A stretch of 64,000 nt of DNA, taken from contig NZ_FQZE01000006.1 in NCBI RefSeq assembly GCF_900141875.1, positions 62,001 to 126,000 on the forward strand, given 5' to 3'. The notes under the pieces are model-generated. The model worked only from the letters and a program-made list of their open reading frames with translations. It was not told the DNA's origin and did no database searches. The DNA is from Tangfeifania diversioriginum. Its GTDB lineage: Bacteria; Bacteroidota; Bacteroidia; Bacteroidales; Prolixibacteraceae. Of the stretch, positions 17,274 through 24,900 are shown in pieces (positions within the stretch are counted from its first letter, which is position 1; the number at the start of each line of letters is the position of its first letter). Position numbers and translations under genes: made by a program.

Positions 17274-17720
17274 ATGGCAACCTTTACTCAAATTTTGTAT
17301 CAGTTTGTTTTTTCAACAAAGAATGCCGAAAGAACAATGAGACTTGAGAACTCCGAAAAGCTCTACCGATATATATGGGGAATTCTGAAAAATAAAAAAT
17401 GTAAGCTGTACCAGATAAACGGTACAGAAAATCATTTACACATTCTTACTCATGTTCATCCAACGGTCTCTGTTGCATCTTTGATAAAAGATATAAAAGT
17501 TTCATCTTCCACCTGGCTGAAACAGGAGAAATTGTTTCCAAACTTTATTTCGTGGCAGGAAGGTTACGGAGCTTTTACTTATCATATTCAGCAAAAAGAT
17601 ATTTTGATAAATTACATCGAAAAACAAAGGGAACACCACCATACAAAATCTTTTAGAGAAGAGTATATTGAATTATTAAATGAACACGGGATTGAGTTTG
17701 ATGAGAAATATTTATTGTAA
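17274..17720 (+). CDS. REP-associated tyrosine transposase (RAYT, IS200-like Y1 domain)
   Basis: This 148-residue protein belongs to the Y1 HUH transposase family. It opens with ATFTQILYQFVFSTK, carries the metal-binding NHLHIL (HUH) motif near residue 49, and has the probable catalytic tyrosine in INYIEKQREHH near residue 117. A TTG nine bases upstream is in frame, but the ATG at 17274 gives the usual start of the family. It is tightly bracketed by palindromic REP-like repeats: one ends 12 bp before the start and another begins 2 bp after the stop. RAYTs are thought to bind and mobilise such hairpins as single strands, often as domesticated single-copy genes. The flanking arrays are nearly duplicated left and right. 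Confidence 0.9.
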   Translation: MATFTQILYQFVFSTKNAERTMRLENSEKLYRYIWGILKNKKCKLYQINGTENHLHILTHVHPTVSVASLIKDIKVSSSTWLKQEKLFPNFISWQEGYGAFTYHIQQKDILINYIEKQREHHHTKSFREEYIELLNEHGIEFDEKYLL

Positions 17721-17721
17721 A

Positions 17722-17811
17722 TTCAACCCTTTCAGGGTTGCAGGAGATATGTTTCATGCTAACCGTAAATTTCATTTACGGCTATTGTTGTTCAATCCTT
17801 TCAGGATTGTT
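17722..17811. repeat. REP-like palindrome array downstream of the RAYT gene (C)
   Basis: This array repeats the order seen at 16787: CAACCCTttcAGGGTTG, then CCGTAAATttcATTTACGG (identical 19-mer), then CAATCCTttcAGGATTG. It begins 2 bp after the transposase stop codon. Confidence 0.75.
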
Positions 17812-17896
17812 AAGCAGAAAACAATCGGTTTTTAATTTGAAATTTAATGAATTAAACAAAGTTGATTATTTTTATAGCAATAGGATGATATTAGTA

Positions 17897-17991
17897 CAGA
17901 ACCCGCCAGCGGCGGGTTCAACAATAATAGCCGTAGGTGTAACCTACGGTCCATGTAAACGGGTAAAACCAGAACCCTGAAGGGGTTCAAT
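17897..17991. repeat. REP-like palindrome array downstream of the RAYT gene (D)
   Basis: It contains GAACCCGCCagcGGCGGGTTC, CCGTAGGTgtaACCTACGG and GAACCCTgaAGGGGTTC, the same units in the same order as within 17096-17186, with a long run of near identity. Arrays C and D together look like a second copy of arrays A and B on the other side of the transposase gene. Confidence 0.75.
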
Positions 17992-18020
17992 AAAGACAAT
18001 TAACTAATTCAAAATAAATT

Positions 18021-18369
18021 ATGAAGCCAGTAAAATTATTAACCGGATTGTTTTTGGCAGGGGCATCTGTTTTCTTAATGTCTTGTCAGAAAGCCGACTC
18101 TCCGGATGTTGTGGGAGAGTTGCAATGCAAATTTCAGCAAAACCCTTTTGGAATTGACCGCGCTGAATCGCTTTTGCAGTAGAAAATTTCAGACCAACGG
18201 CGTGGCGCAAAATTCAAGTGCAGTGGTTGATTTGCCCGGTGTTGATGAAAATTCAGTTATAAAAGAAAGCGACGTTGATGTTGCCGGAAATTCAATTGAG
18301 GGAATTTCTGAAACTGCCGACGGAAAAATTCGGACCGCAGCCAGCAGTTATGTGTTTACGGTAGAGTAG
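18021..18369 (+). pseudogene. Small lipoprotein gene, probably frameshifted
   Basis: From ATG 18021 a clear lipoprotein signal is readable (MKPVKLLTGLFLAG, lipobox LMSC at Cys22), but this frame stops at 18180-18182 after 53 residues. Another frame then stays open to a TAG at 18367-18369 and encodes a hydrophilic, secreted-looking stretch (VDLPGVDENSVIKESDVDV). Together they look like one small exported protein broken by a single frameshift between about 18110 and 18185. A strong terminator follows at 18404. Alternatively the 53-residue product is real and the rest is chance. I do not recognise the family. Confidence 0.45.
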
Positions 18370-18403
18370 TTTTCCTGAAAAATATGTTTGAATTATTAAC
18401 GTG

Positions 18404-18431
18404 AAATCCCGGTTTTTGCCGGGATTTTTTT
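18404..18431 (+). terminator. Intrinsic terminator after the small lipoprotein locus
   Basis: A 9-bp perfect stem AAATCCCGG / CCGGGATTT with a 6-nt loop is followed by a T-run. It lies 34 bp after the TAG at 18367-18369, supporting that the sequence upstream is or was an expressed gene. Confidence 0.85.
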
Positions 18432-18456
18432 ATTTTCAGGGAAAAGAAATTACACT

Positions 18457-19362
18457 ATGCTATTTGGAAACACCAGCAAATCAGTTTTAGAAGAAGTAGA
18501 AAAGTCGCTTTCTGATAAATTTGATAAAGAAGTGAAAATTGAAAAATCCGGCAATTTGGGAGGTGGTTGCATCAACAACGCTTCGAAAATTGAAACCACT
18601 GCAGGAACTTTTTTTCTGAAATGGAATGCCCGTTGCAAGGCCGACATGTTTTTGCGCGAAGCTGAGAGTCTCAGTGAACTAAAAAAAGCAGCGAATGGGA
18701 AAATTGAGGTCCCCGGGGTTTTTGCCGTAAAAGAGGTGGACAACACGCCCGGTTTCCTTGTGCTGGAATACCTTTCTCCCGGAGGTTTCGGGGCCAACAC
18801 CGATGAAATACTCGGTCGTGGGTTGGCCACCATTCACCAGTTTGAAAATGATAAGTACGGTTTTTACAACGATAATTATTGCGGATCTACACCGCAGGAC
18901 AATTCATGGAAAACAAGCTGGCCTGACTTTTTCCGCGATAACCGGCTGGGGTATTTGCTTGGTTTGATTCAAAAAGATCGTTCCTTACCCACTTCTGAAA
19001 TGAAAGTTTACAACCGTTTGCTGAATAAAATTCCGGATTTGGTACCGGCAGAATCGAAACCTGTTTTGATTCACGGCGATTTGTGGGGCGGAAATTACAT
19101 GGTTTGCAGTAAAGGACCGGTGCTCATCGATCCGGCTTCCTACTACGCCGATCGCGAAATGGAAATGGGAATTATGACCATGTTTGGTGGCTTTTCGCAG
19201 CAGTTTTACAGCGCTTACAACGAGGTGAACTCTTTGCCTCCTGAATGGGAAGATCGAAATCCGCTATACCAGATCTACCATGTGTTAAACCATTACTATT
19301 TGTTTGGAGGAGGATACAGTAGTCAGGCCTTGCGCATTGCCAAATATTTTGCAGGCGGATAA
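18457..19362 (+). CDS. Fructosamine/ketosamine-3-kinase family protein
   Basis: This 301-residue cytoplasmic kinase-fold protein matches the fructosamine kinase family at full length. It has a GNLGGGCINNASKIETTAG nucleotide-binding segment and an FLKWN lysine. The catalytic motif LIHGDLWGGN (Asp208) is followed by a metal-binding LIDPASYYADREME segment. Family members phosphorylate the ketoamine of glycated proteins or small amines, leading to spontaneous deglycation. The gene follows a terminator and converges with the toxin-antitoxin operon on the other strand. A short hairpin (19390-19414, ACCATG/CATGGT plus T-rich run) may end its transcript. No operon partner is evident, so it is probably a stand-alone repair gene. 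Confidence 0.92.
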   Translation: MLFGNTSKSVLEEVEKSLSDKFDKEVKIEKSGNLGGGCINNASKIETTAGTFFLKWNARCKADMFLREAESLSELKKAANGKIEVPGVFAVKEVDNTPGFLVLEYLSPGGFGANTDEILGRGLATIHQFENDKYGFYNDNYCGSTPQDNSWKTSWPDFFRDNRLGYLLGLIQKDRSLPTSEMKVYNRLLNKIPDLVPAESKPVLIHGDLWGGNYMVCSKGPVLIDPASYYADREMEMGIMTMFGGFSQQFYSAYNEVNSLPPEWEDRNPLYQIYHVLNHYYLFGGGYSSQALRIAKYFAGG

Positions 19363-19414
19363 AATCTGGTTACTAATCCCGCTGCTGACACCATGTGATA
19401 TACAAAAGCATGGT

Positions 19415-19717
19415 TTATTTTAATTCTTTTTTCAATTTGGCAGGATTCATTCGATTATCAAAGATCGTTACAACTTTAATTGTTTTCGAATCGAATCGAT
19501 AAAATAGTGATGTTTGCTTTGTTACAACAAGCATGTGAAGTCCTTTTACGTAATCAGTTTTAGGGCAAGACTCTGGGAATTTTTGAATTTGATTAAAGGA
19601 TTTGTCAAGTTTTTTGATGAAATCATCTTTCACATTAAGAGACCATTCTTGTTCCAGGTATTCAAGCAGTTTGTCAAGTCGATTGGATGCTCTTTTTGAA
19701 AGAACTATTTTTCTCAT
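19415..19717 (-). CDS. ParE/RelE-superfamily toxin
   Basis: This 100-residue basic protein has the RelE/ParE plasmid-stabilisation fold pattern. An N-terminal VLSKRASNRLDKLLEYLEQEW segment covers helices 1-2. FIKKLDKSFNQIQKFPESCP follows, and beta strands with VVTKQTSLFYRFDSKTIKVVTIFDNRMNP complete the domain. Its start codon overlaps the antitoxin stop by one base (TAATG), so the two are translationally coupled in antitoxin-toxin order. Members either cleave mRNA at the ribosome or poison gyrase; this sequence alone does not decide which. Confidence 0.88.
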   Translation of the reverse strand: MRKIVLSKRASNRLDKLLEYLEQEWSLNVKDDFIKKLDKSFNQIQKFPESCPKTDYVKGLHMLVVTKQTSLFYRFDSKTIKVVTIFDNRMNPAKLKKELK

Positions 19718-19938
19718 TATCTGTGTTTTTTCATAAAATCTTTGTAATCTATAACCTCTCCGTTTTCAATATCTTCGATTCCCTCAAGTATGTCATCCTT
19801 TTGCTCTTGAGAAATGGTCTCCCAGAAGTCCGTTTTTGTGCTTTCTTTAAAAATATTTTTTACTGATTTTAAAATGTTTGGATTGTTTGTCTCCAAAATC
19901 ATTTTCATTATCTCTATTTTCTCTGCTTGAATATTCAT
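19717..19938 (-). CDS. Antitoxin of the ParE/RelE module
   Basis: This 73-residue acidic protein ends in TDFWETISQEQKDDILEGIEDIENGEVIDYKDFMKKHR, written here only by its ends: a DFWETIS start and a YKDFMKKHR tail. This resembles Bacteroidota antitoxins paired with ParE/RelE toxins, in which an N-terminal helical part precedes a toxin-wrapping tail. No clear ribbon-helix-helix or helix-turn-helix is visible. It is the first gene of the two-gene operon, overlaps the toxin start by one base, and has a Bacteroidota -7 box just upstream. Confidence 0.82.
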   Translation of the reverse strand: MNIQAEKIEIMKMILETNNPNILKSVKNIFKESTKTDFWETISQEQKDDILEGIEDIENGEVIDYKDFMKKHR

Positions 19939-19949
19939 ATTTTTTTTCT

Positions 19950-19957
19950 CAAAGTTA
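19950..19957 (-). promoter_or_regulatory. -7 promoter box of the toxin-antitoxin operon
   Basis: On the minus strand the box reads TAACTTTG, an exact TAnnTTTG match 12 bp before the antitoxin ATG. A TTG lies about 16 nt upstream, slightly short of the usual spacing. The leader would be very short. Confidence 0.45.
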
Positions 19958-20105
19958 AAAATAATTTGTTTTTCAATTGGTTTTCAGTTACCCGAAATTT
20001 ATTTTGGGACTTCTTCTGAAATCAACGGAGCAAAATTAGCTGGTGTCATTTTATGTCCCTCAATAAACGCGAATGTGATATTTATTTCGTTTTTTTAGCT
20101 TGTTT

Positions 20106-20266
20106 AGGGTTTGTCACGAAATAACTTTATCATTCAGGCTTGTTCTTTTGCACGCTAACTTCGTTAAAAAGCCTCGTCGTAGCTATGGCTATACCTGCGT
20201 TTTTTGTCTCGTTATCGCACAAAATAACATCGCCTGCTCTGTCCAACTTATTCCGCAACAAACCCT
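20106..20266. mobile_element. MITE-like long imperfect palindrome
   Basis: The ends are inverted repeats matching at 18 of 22 positions, starting AGGGTTTGT at the left and ending ACAAACCCT at the right. The inner part is also palindromic around a centre near TAGCTATGGCTA (about 20181-20196), giving about 161 bp that could fold into one long hairpin. It encodes nothing. It ends 6 bp before the stop codon of the nitroreductase gene and could act as its terminator. No clear target duplication is visible. Confidence 0.6.
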
Positions 20267-20272
20267 TAGGTG

Positions 20273-20788
20273 TTAAAACTTTTCCCAGTGAATGATTTCT
20301 TCTACAGGTTTTCGGTTTTTTTCAGGAATTTTATCACCGGCGGGGTAACCCAGTGGCAGCATCACCAGGGGTTCAATGTGCAGGGGTAACCTTAATGTTT
20401 CAGCACATTTCTGCGCATTAAAATTACAAACCCAGGTTGTACCCAGTCCCAGCTCGGCAGCCTGTAGCGCCATGTGATCAACGGCAATGGCTACATCCAC
20501 ATCCGCATAATCTTTACCATCCGAACCTCTTTTCCACGATTGGGAATGGTCAGCACAAGCCAGGATAATTACAGGGGCTTTCCTTATCCAGGCACGCTGG
20601 TAAAAAGCAAACATTTTTTCCAGGTTCTCGGGAGCCTGGACCACAATAAAATGCCAGGGCTGGAAGTTAACTGCAGAAGGAGCCAGCCGCGCCGCTTCCA
20701 AAATTTTTTCCAGTTTATGTTTTTCAACCGGTGTGCTTTCAAAATCTCTTACTGCGTAACGATGTACAATTAACTGAGGAAACTTCAT
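20273..20788 (-). CDS. Nitroreductase-family oxidoreductase
   Basis: This 171-residue flavoprotein-type sequence shows the nitroreductase fold signatures: an N-terminal RYAVRDFESTPVEKHKLEKILEAARLAPSAVNFQPWHF segment (start RYAVRDF, FMN-binding SAVNFQPW), a DVDVAIAVDHMALQAAELGLGTTWVC segment and a MLPLGYPAGD close. It is at the short end of the family. Such enzymes use FMN and NAD(P)H to reduce nitroaromatics, quinones or other substrates; the physiological substrate is unknown. It stands alone on the minus strand. A TAATTTTG box at 20796-20803 could be its -7 element, although that leaves almost no leader. A MITE-like palindrome sits at its 3' end. Confidence 0.9.
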   Translation of the reverse strand: MKFPQLIVHRYAVRDFESTPVEKHKLEKILEAARLAPSAVNFQPWHFIVVQAPENLEKMFAFYQRAWIRKAPVIILACADHSQSWKRGSDGKDYADVDVAIAVDHMALQAAELGLGTTWVCNFNAQKCAETLRLPLHIEPLVMLPLGYPAGDKIPEKNRKPVEEIIHWEKF

Positions 20789-21062
20789 CTTGATTCAAAA
20801 TTAGTATTGTCGCTTTTAAATTATATTGAAGTAAAACGCATGATTTTCGGATAAAATATAACTGATTTACTATTTATAATTTCATTTATTTATAATTGTA
20901 CTAAATAAGAAATTAAATCTTAATTGTCAAGTAAATTCGATGAACATCAATATGTTATAAAGCAGAATAATTTCTTGTAACGTCTTTGTAATTCATCCGT
21001 CTTGTAAATACAAATGAGATTGAAAACAGTAAAACAATTGTAAACATTAAATTTTAGAAGTC

Positions 21063-21536
21063 ATGAAAAACGTTAAATTATTATCAGTTTTTGTTGTTTG
21101 TTTTTTGGTATTAACAGCATCGGTAAACGCCACCGGTTTTCGCTCAGATTTTAAAGATTACGAAATTGAGGCGGTTGACGATTTAAACCTTGGCAAGAAA
21201 GTTGAAAAAGTGTGGACGCTCACCTACAATTCCAGTGAAAAGCCCGTTACTGTGTTGAAACATAAAACGCTGGATGGAGTTGAATACATGGTTCGCAACG
21301 ATTTTTTTGAAGTGTGCTACGCCGTTACTTCAAATGGGTTTGGCGCAAAAAAGGTAAGAAATTCCTGGAGTAACGTTCCAAAGCAAATAAACAGCGTTGT
21401 ATTAAATAAAGAGCAACTGAAAAGACAGGCAGTTATTTCGCCCAATAAAGAAATGGATGACGAAAAAGCACTTGGGCTAATTGCCAATTTTCTTCCCGAC
21501 CTGATTAACGATGAATATACTCACCTTTTAAATTAA
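21063..21536 (+). CDS. Secreted protein of unknown function
   Basis: This 157-residue protein has a clear signal peptide (about residues 1-23, ending VNATG). The mature part is mixed alpha/beta with a KVWTLTYNSSEKPVTV segment and one HKTLDGVEYMVRNDFFEVCYAVT strand-rich region. I recognise no domain. It stands alone as a single-gene transcript: a 274-bp AT-rich region without a clear promoter box precedes it, and a strong terminator follows 32 bp after the stop. Its size and export suggest a small periplasmic or surface protein. Nothing in the neighbourhood points to a function. Confidence 0.75.
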   Translation: MKNVKLLSVFVVCFLVLTASVNATGFRSDFKDYEIEAVDDLNLGKKVEKVWTLTYNSSEKPVTVLKHKTLDGVEYMVRNDFFEVCYAVTSNGFGAKKVRNSWSNVPKQINSVVLNKEQLKRQAVISPNKEMDDEKALGLIANFLPDLINDEYTHLLN

Positions 21537-21568
21537 ATAGCAGTTTATAGTGAATAAGAAGAGTGATT

Positions 21569-21595
21569 AAACCGCGGGAAACCGCGGTTTTTTTA
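21569..21595 (+). terminator. Intrinsic terminator, possibly bidirectional
   Basis: A 9-bp perfect stem AAACCGCGG / CCGCGGTTT with a GAAA tetraloop is followed by TTTTAT on the plus strand. It ends transcription of the secreted-protein gene. It overlaps the stop codon of the convergent small Cys-rich gene by 3 bp and may serve both. Confidence 0.88.
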
Positions 21596-21775
21596 TATAC
21601 AGCCGCAAACCAACCCGTCAGCAAGACTGTCAAGATATTCTTCTTCTTTCTGCTTTTCTTCTGCTGTCCCAATGCAATTTTTGCAAACAGGCAGCATTAC
21701 TGTTTTATTCACCGATGTTTCGCCGGCAGGATAAACCTTTTCACAAACGAAACACTTTTTACCTGCATCCTCCAT
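21593..21775 (-). CDS. Small cysteine-rich, probably zinc-binding protein
   Basis: This 60-residue protein has no signal peptide. It contains two CxxC knuckles, CFVC (residues 8-11) and CKNC (about 31-34), the spacing of a zinc ribbon or treble-clef. A charged EEKQKEEEY helix follows, and the tail ends in CGC. I do not recognise the family. Supporting evidence that it is real: an exact Bacteroidota -7 box (TATATTTG) 24 bp before the ATG, and a terminator at the 3' end. It could be a regulatory or chaperone-like zinc protein; the function is unknown. Confidence 0.62.
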   Translation of the reverse strand: MEDAGKKCFVCEKVYPAGETSVNKTVMLPVCKNCIGTAEEKQKEEEYLDSLADGLVCGCI

Positions 21776-21798
21776 TTTATCTCTGTTAAAATTCGTGC

Positions 21799-21806
21799 AA
21801 ATATAA
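21799..21806 (-). promoter_or_regulatory. -7 promoter box of the small Cys-rich gene
   Basis: On the minus strand it reads TATATTTG, an exact TAnnTTTG match with about 19 nt of leader before ATG 21775. No -33 TTTG is visible at the expected distance. Confidence 0.5.
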
Positions 21807-21915
21807 TTATTTATTACAGCTGGGGCTGTTTTTGTAATTCATATTAAAGCTGGTAATGAACCCGTTAAATTGGTTGTGTTGAGATCCATCAATGAAGGGA
21901 ATGTTGTATAATATG

Positions 21916-21944
21916 TTGTGTGATTGAATGATTTTTTATGTTTG
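21916..21944 (+). promoter_or_regulatory. Promoter overlapping the start of the hybrid two-component regulator
   Basis: TTG (21916-21918), an 18-nt spacer and TATGTTTG (21937-21944) fit the Bacteroidota -33/-7 promoter. Transcription would begin at about 21948, only about 2 nt before the ATG at 21950, implying a leaderless or nearly leaderless mRNA. Confidence 0.5.
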
Positions 21945-21949
21945 TATGC

Positions 21950-24900
21950 ATGAAAAGTTTTATTTCTGTACTACTTGTTATTCTCGTTTTTACCCTCAAT
22001 TCGTTTGGTGAAGATTTCAGGTACCTTCGATCTGAAGACGGACTTCCGGACGGTGAGATTAACTCCATTGTGCAGGACAGCACAGGGAATATGTGGTTTG
22101 CAACCTGGTCGGGTTTAATAAAATACGATGGGCTGACTTATGAACTTTTCAGGCCCGAGCTTGGTGATTCAACCAGCTTGCCCGATAAAAAAGTAAAAGA
22201 ACTTTTTGTGGATTCATATGATAATTTGTGGATTGCAACCTCGCAAAACCTGTGTTGGTACAATAAGAAAAAGGAATCATTCCATAATGTCAGTTTTTCA
22301 GATGTTTCCGGTACCGGTGTAAATATTTTGCACCTGTCAGAAACCCAAAAACATCTTATTGTACATACTGTACGAGGAATATATCTATTGCCGCTTAATA
22401 GAATCAATGATTCGGATTATGCTTTGCAAAAAGCAACAATAATTGGTCCGGGCGAAAGTGAAGACTATTATTTTCATTTTTCCACCGCTTTTCGGGATAG
22501 GTTGGTTTTAGTGAGTAATAATTTGACTTCTCCCACTCTCCTGTTCTTGGGAAATATTTCTGGTAGTGCAGATAATCCCACCATTGAAATAACTGAAACT
22601 GCCCAGCTTGACGGATGGGTTAATTCAGTTGAATATGTACCTGCGGAAAACGACCTGTATGTTGCCACTACCCGCGGAATGCTATCTTATTCGTTGAGAA
22701 ATAACAGTTTTGAAGGGCCCACGTTTTTTAACGGCAAAAATGTGCACAAAATATTATATGCATCCGATAATAAAATATATTGCTCCATGCTGGAGCCCAA
22801 ACTTTTATACCTCGATTTACATACAGGACTTACAGGAAGTTATGAGTCGAATCTCAATGTTCCGGGCAGTCTTTTGGATAATGAAATCCATTCGCTTTAC
22901 GAGGATTTTTCGGGCAACTTGTGGGTAGGGCACCAGGGGCAGGGGATAAGTATTTTCAATTTGTTTCAGAAAGAATTTTACACGTTCAGGCGGAATTCTG
23001 CAGAAAATGCCACACTCAACTCAAACATTGTAATGTGTTTTAACAGTACTGAAAAAGAGGTGTTAATTGGTTGCCGGTCAGGTGGTTTGAATATTCTGCA
23101 AAGGGATGAAATTTCTTCCGTTCAACCTGAGTTTAAGCAGCTGTCACTTGTGGAAGATGATATCCCCGGCATTTTGCATGACGGAATTTGGGATATTAAA
23201 AAACAATCGGATTCCCTGTTTTGGCTGGGAACTGATTTTGGGTTGTACCGGCTGTTGAAAAAGGAATCAGGATGGTCGCTCGAGCCGTTCAGCGGAAAAC
23301 CGGAAATCGATTATGAAATTCGCAAGTTGTATATTGATGAAAATAATAATATTTGGGTTGGAAGCCATAATAACGGTTTAATACTACTTCCTGATCCCGG
23401 GCGGAACCCCGAAGGATTGAATTATTCTTATATGAGCACTGCAGGTGATCCGGAATCTCTGCCGGGGAATGTAATCCTTGAAATTTTCAAAGACAGTGAG
23501 AACAGGTTGTGGATTGGCACAACAAACGGGTTCTGTAAAGTAAAAAGCAGTTACGAAAATATTGATTTATCGGGGCGGGCAAAACCGGTATTAAAATTTG
23601 AACAATTTGTCGCAACGGAGCCGAGCCCCGATTTCTTAAATAGCAACGAAATAAATTGTTTTTTTGAGAACAATGACGGCAAATTATGGATTGCCACGCA
23701 GGGAGGAGGCATTAATATTTTCGATCCCAAAACCGGAACTTTTGACCATATTACAACCAAAGACGGACTTCCGTCAAACGATGTACTTGGAATACTTTCC
23801 GATAGTGACGGCAATCTTTGGATAAGTACTGCTGCCGGGTTAGCTTGTTATAATCGTTTCGACCAAGAGCCGGGGGTCACTGTTTATAGTTCTGCAGATG
23901 GGGTTCAGGGTGATATATTTATGGTGAATTCTTATTACAAAACACCCGACGGACAACTATTTTTTGGAGGAGATAATGGTTTTACATGTTTTTATCCGGG
24001 TGATATAAAAATAAATCCTGTTAAACCGAGGATCAGATTTACTAAGCTGAAAATAAATCACCGTATCGTTGAAGTGGGCGATACAATTCATAAAAACCAG
24101 GTTTTAAACAAGTCATTGAATTTCAGTGAAAATATTTCGCTTCCGTATAAAATGAACTCATTTGGGGTCGGGGTTGCGGCACTTCATTTTCAATACCCCA
24201 AAAACAACAGTGTTATTTATATGCTCGAAAATTATCACGAGCAATGGCAAACTGTTCCTTTCGGTTCAGAATATATTGATTTTTCAAATGTTCCTCCCGG
24301 CAATTATGAATTGAAAGTCAGAGCGGTTAGTCCTGACAGAATCAGGTCGGGCAATATAAAAACATTGGGAATTGAAATTATACCGCCCTGGTACAAAACC
24401 TGGTACTTTTGGGGAGGAGTAAATATTGCAGGTGCCTTTTTAGCATTGGTTGTGGTTTATTTCTTGGTTAACAGGCAGCGGTTGCTCTATCAGAAAAAGA
24501 TTGATAAATTGACCATTGAAACCAACGAGAACAAAATGATGTTTTTAACCAACATTGCACACGAACTAAGGACTCCTTTAAGTTTAGTTATTGCGCCGGT
24601 TGAAGATTTAATGAATAACCTTACAGTAGAAAAACACTGGAAAAATCATTTGCAGCTGATAAACCGGAATTCCATTTATTTACAACGGTTGATAAATCAA
24701 ATCATTGATTTCAGAAAATTAGATGCAGGCAAACTGAAGATCCATCCTCAAAAAACGGATATTGTCCGGGTTATTAAAGATGTAGTATTAAATTTTAAAG
24801 GCCACAAAGCCAACCGGAACATTAAACTGTACCTGAAAGTCCCTGCCGAATCGGTAATTCTTTCTGTTGATGTTCAGAAAATTGAGGAGGTTCTGTACAA

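Noticed and set aside
14682-17991. Possible CRISPR array in the repeat-rich region
   Set aside because: The repeats are palindromic, differ from each other and lack regular spacers; they fit REP-like elements.
19980-20085. Short minus-strand frame coding about 31 residues ending in PLISEEVPK, next to the MITE-like element
   Set aside because: It could be the tail of a gene cut by the element, but it is too short to support and I recognise no family.
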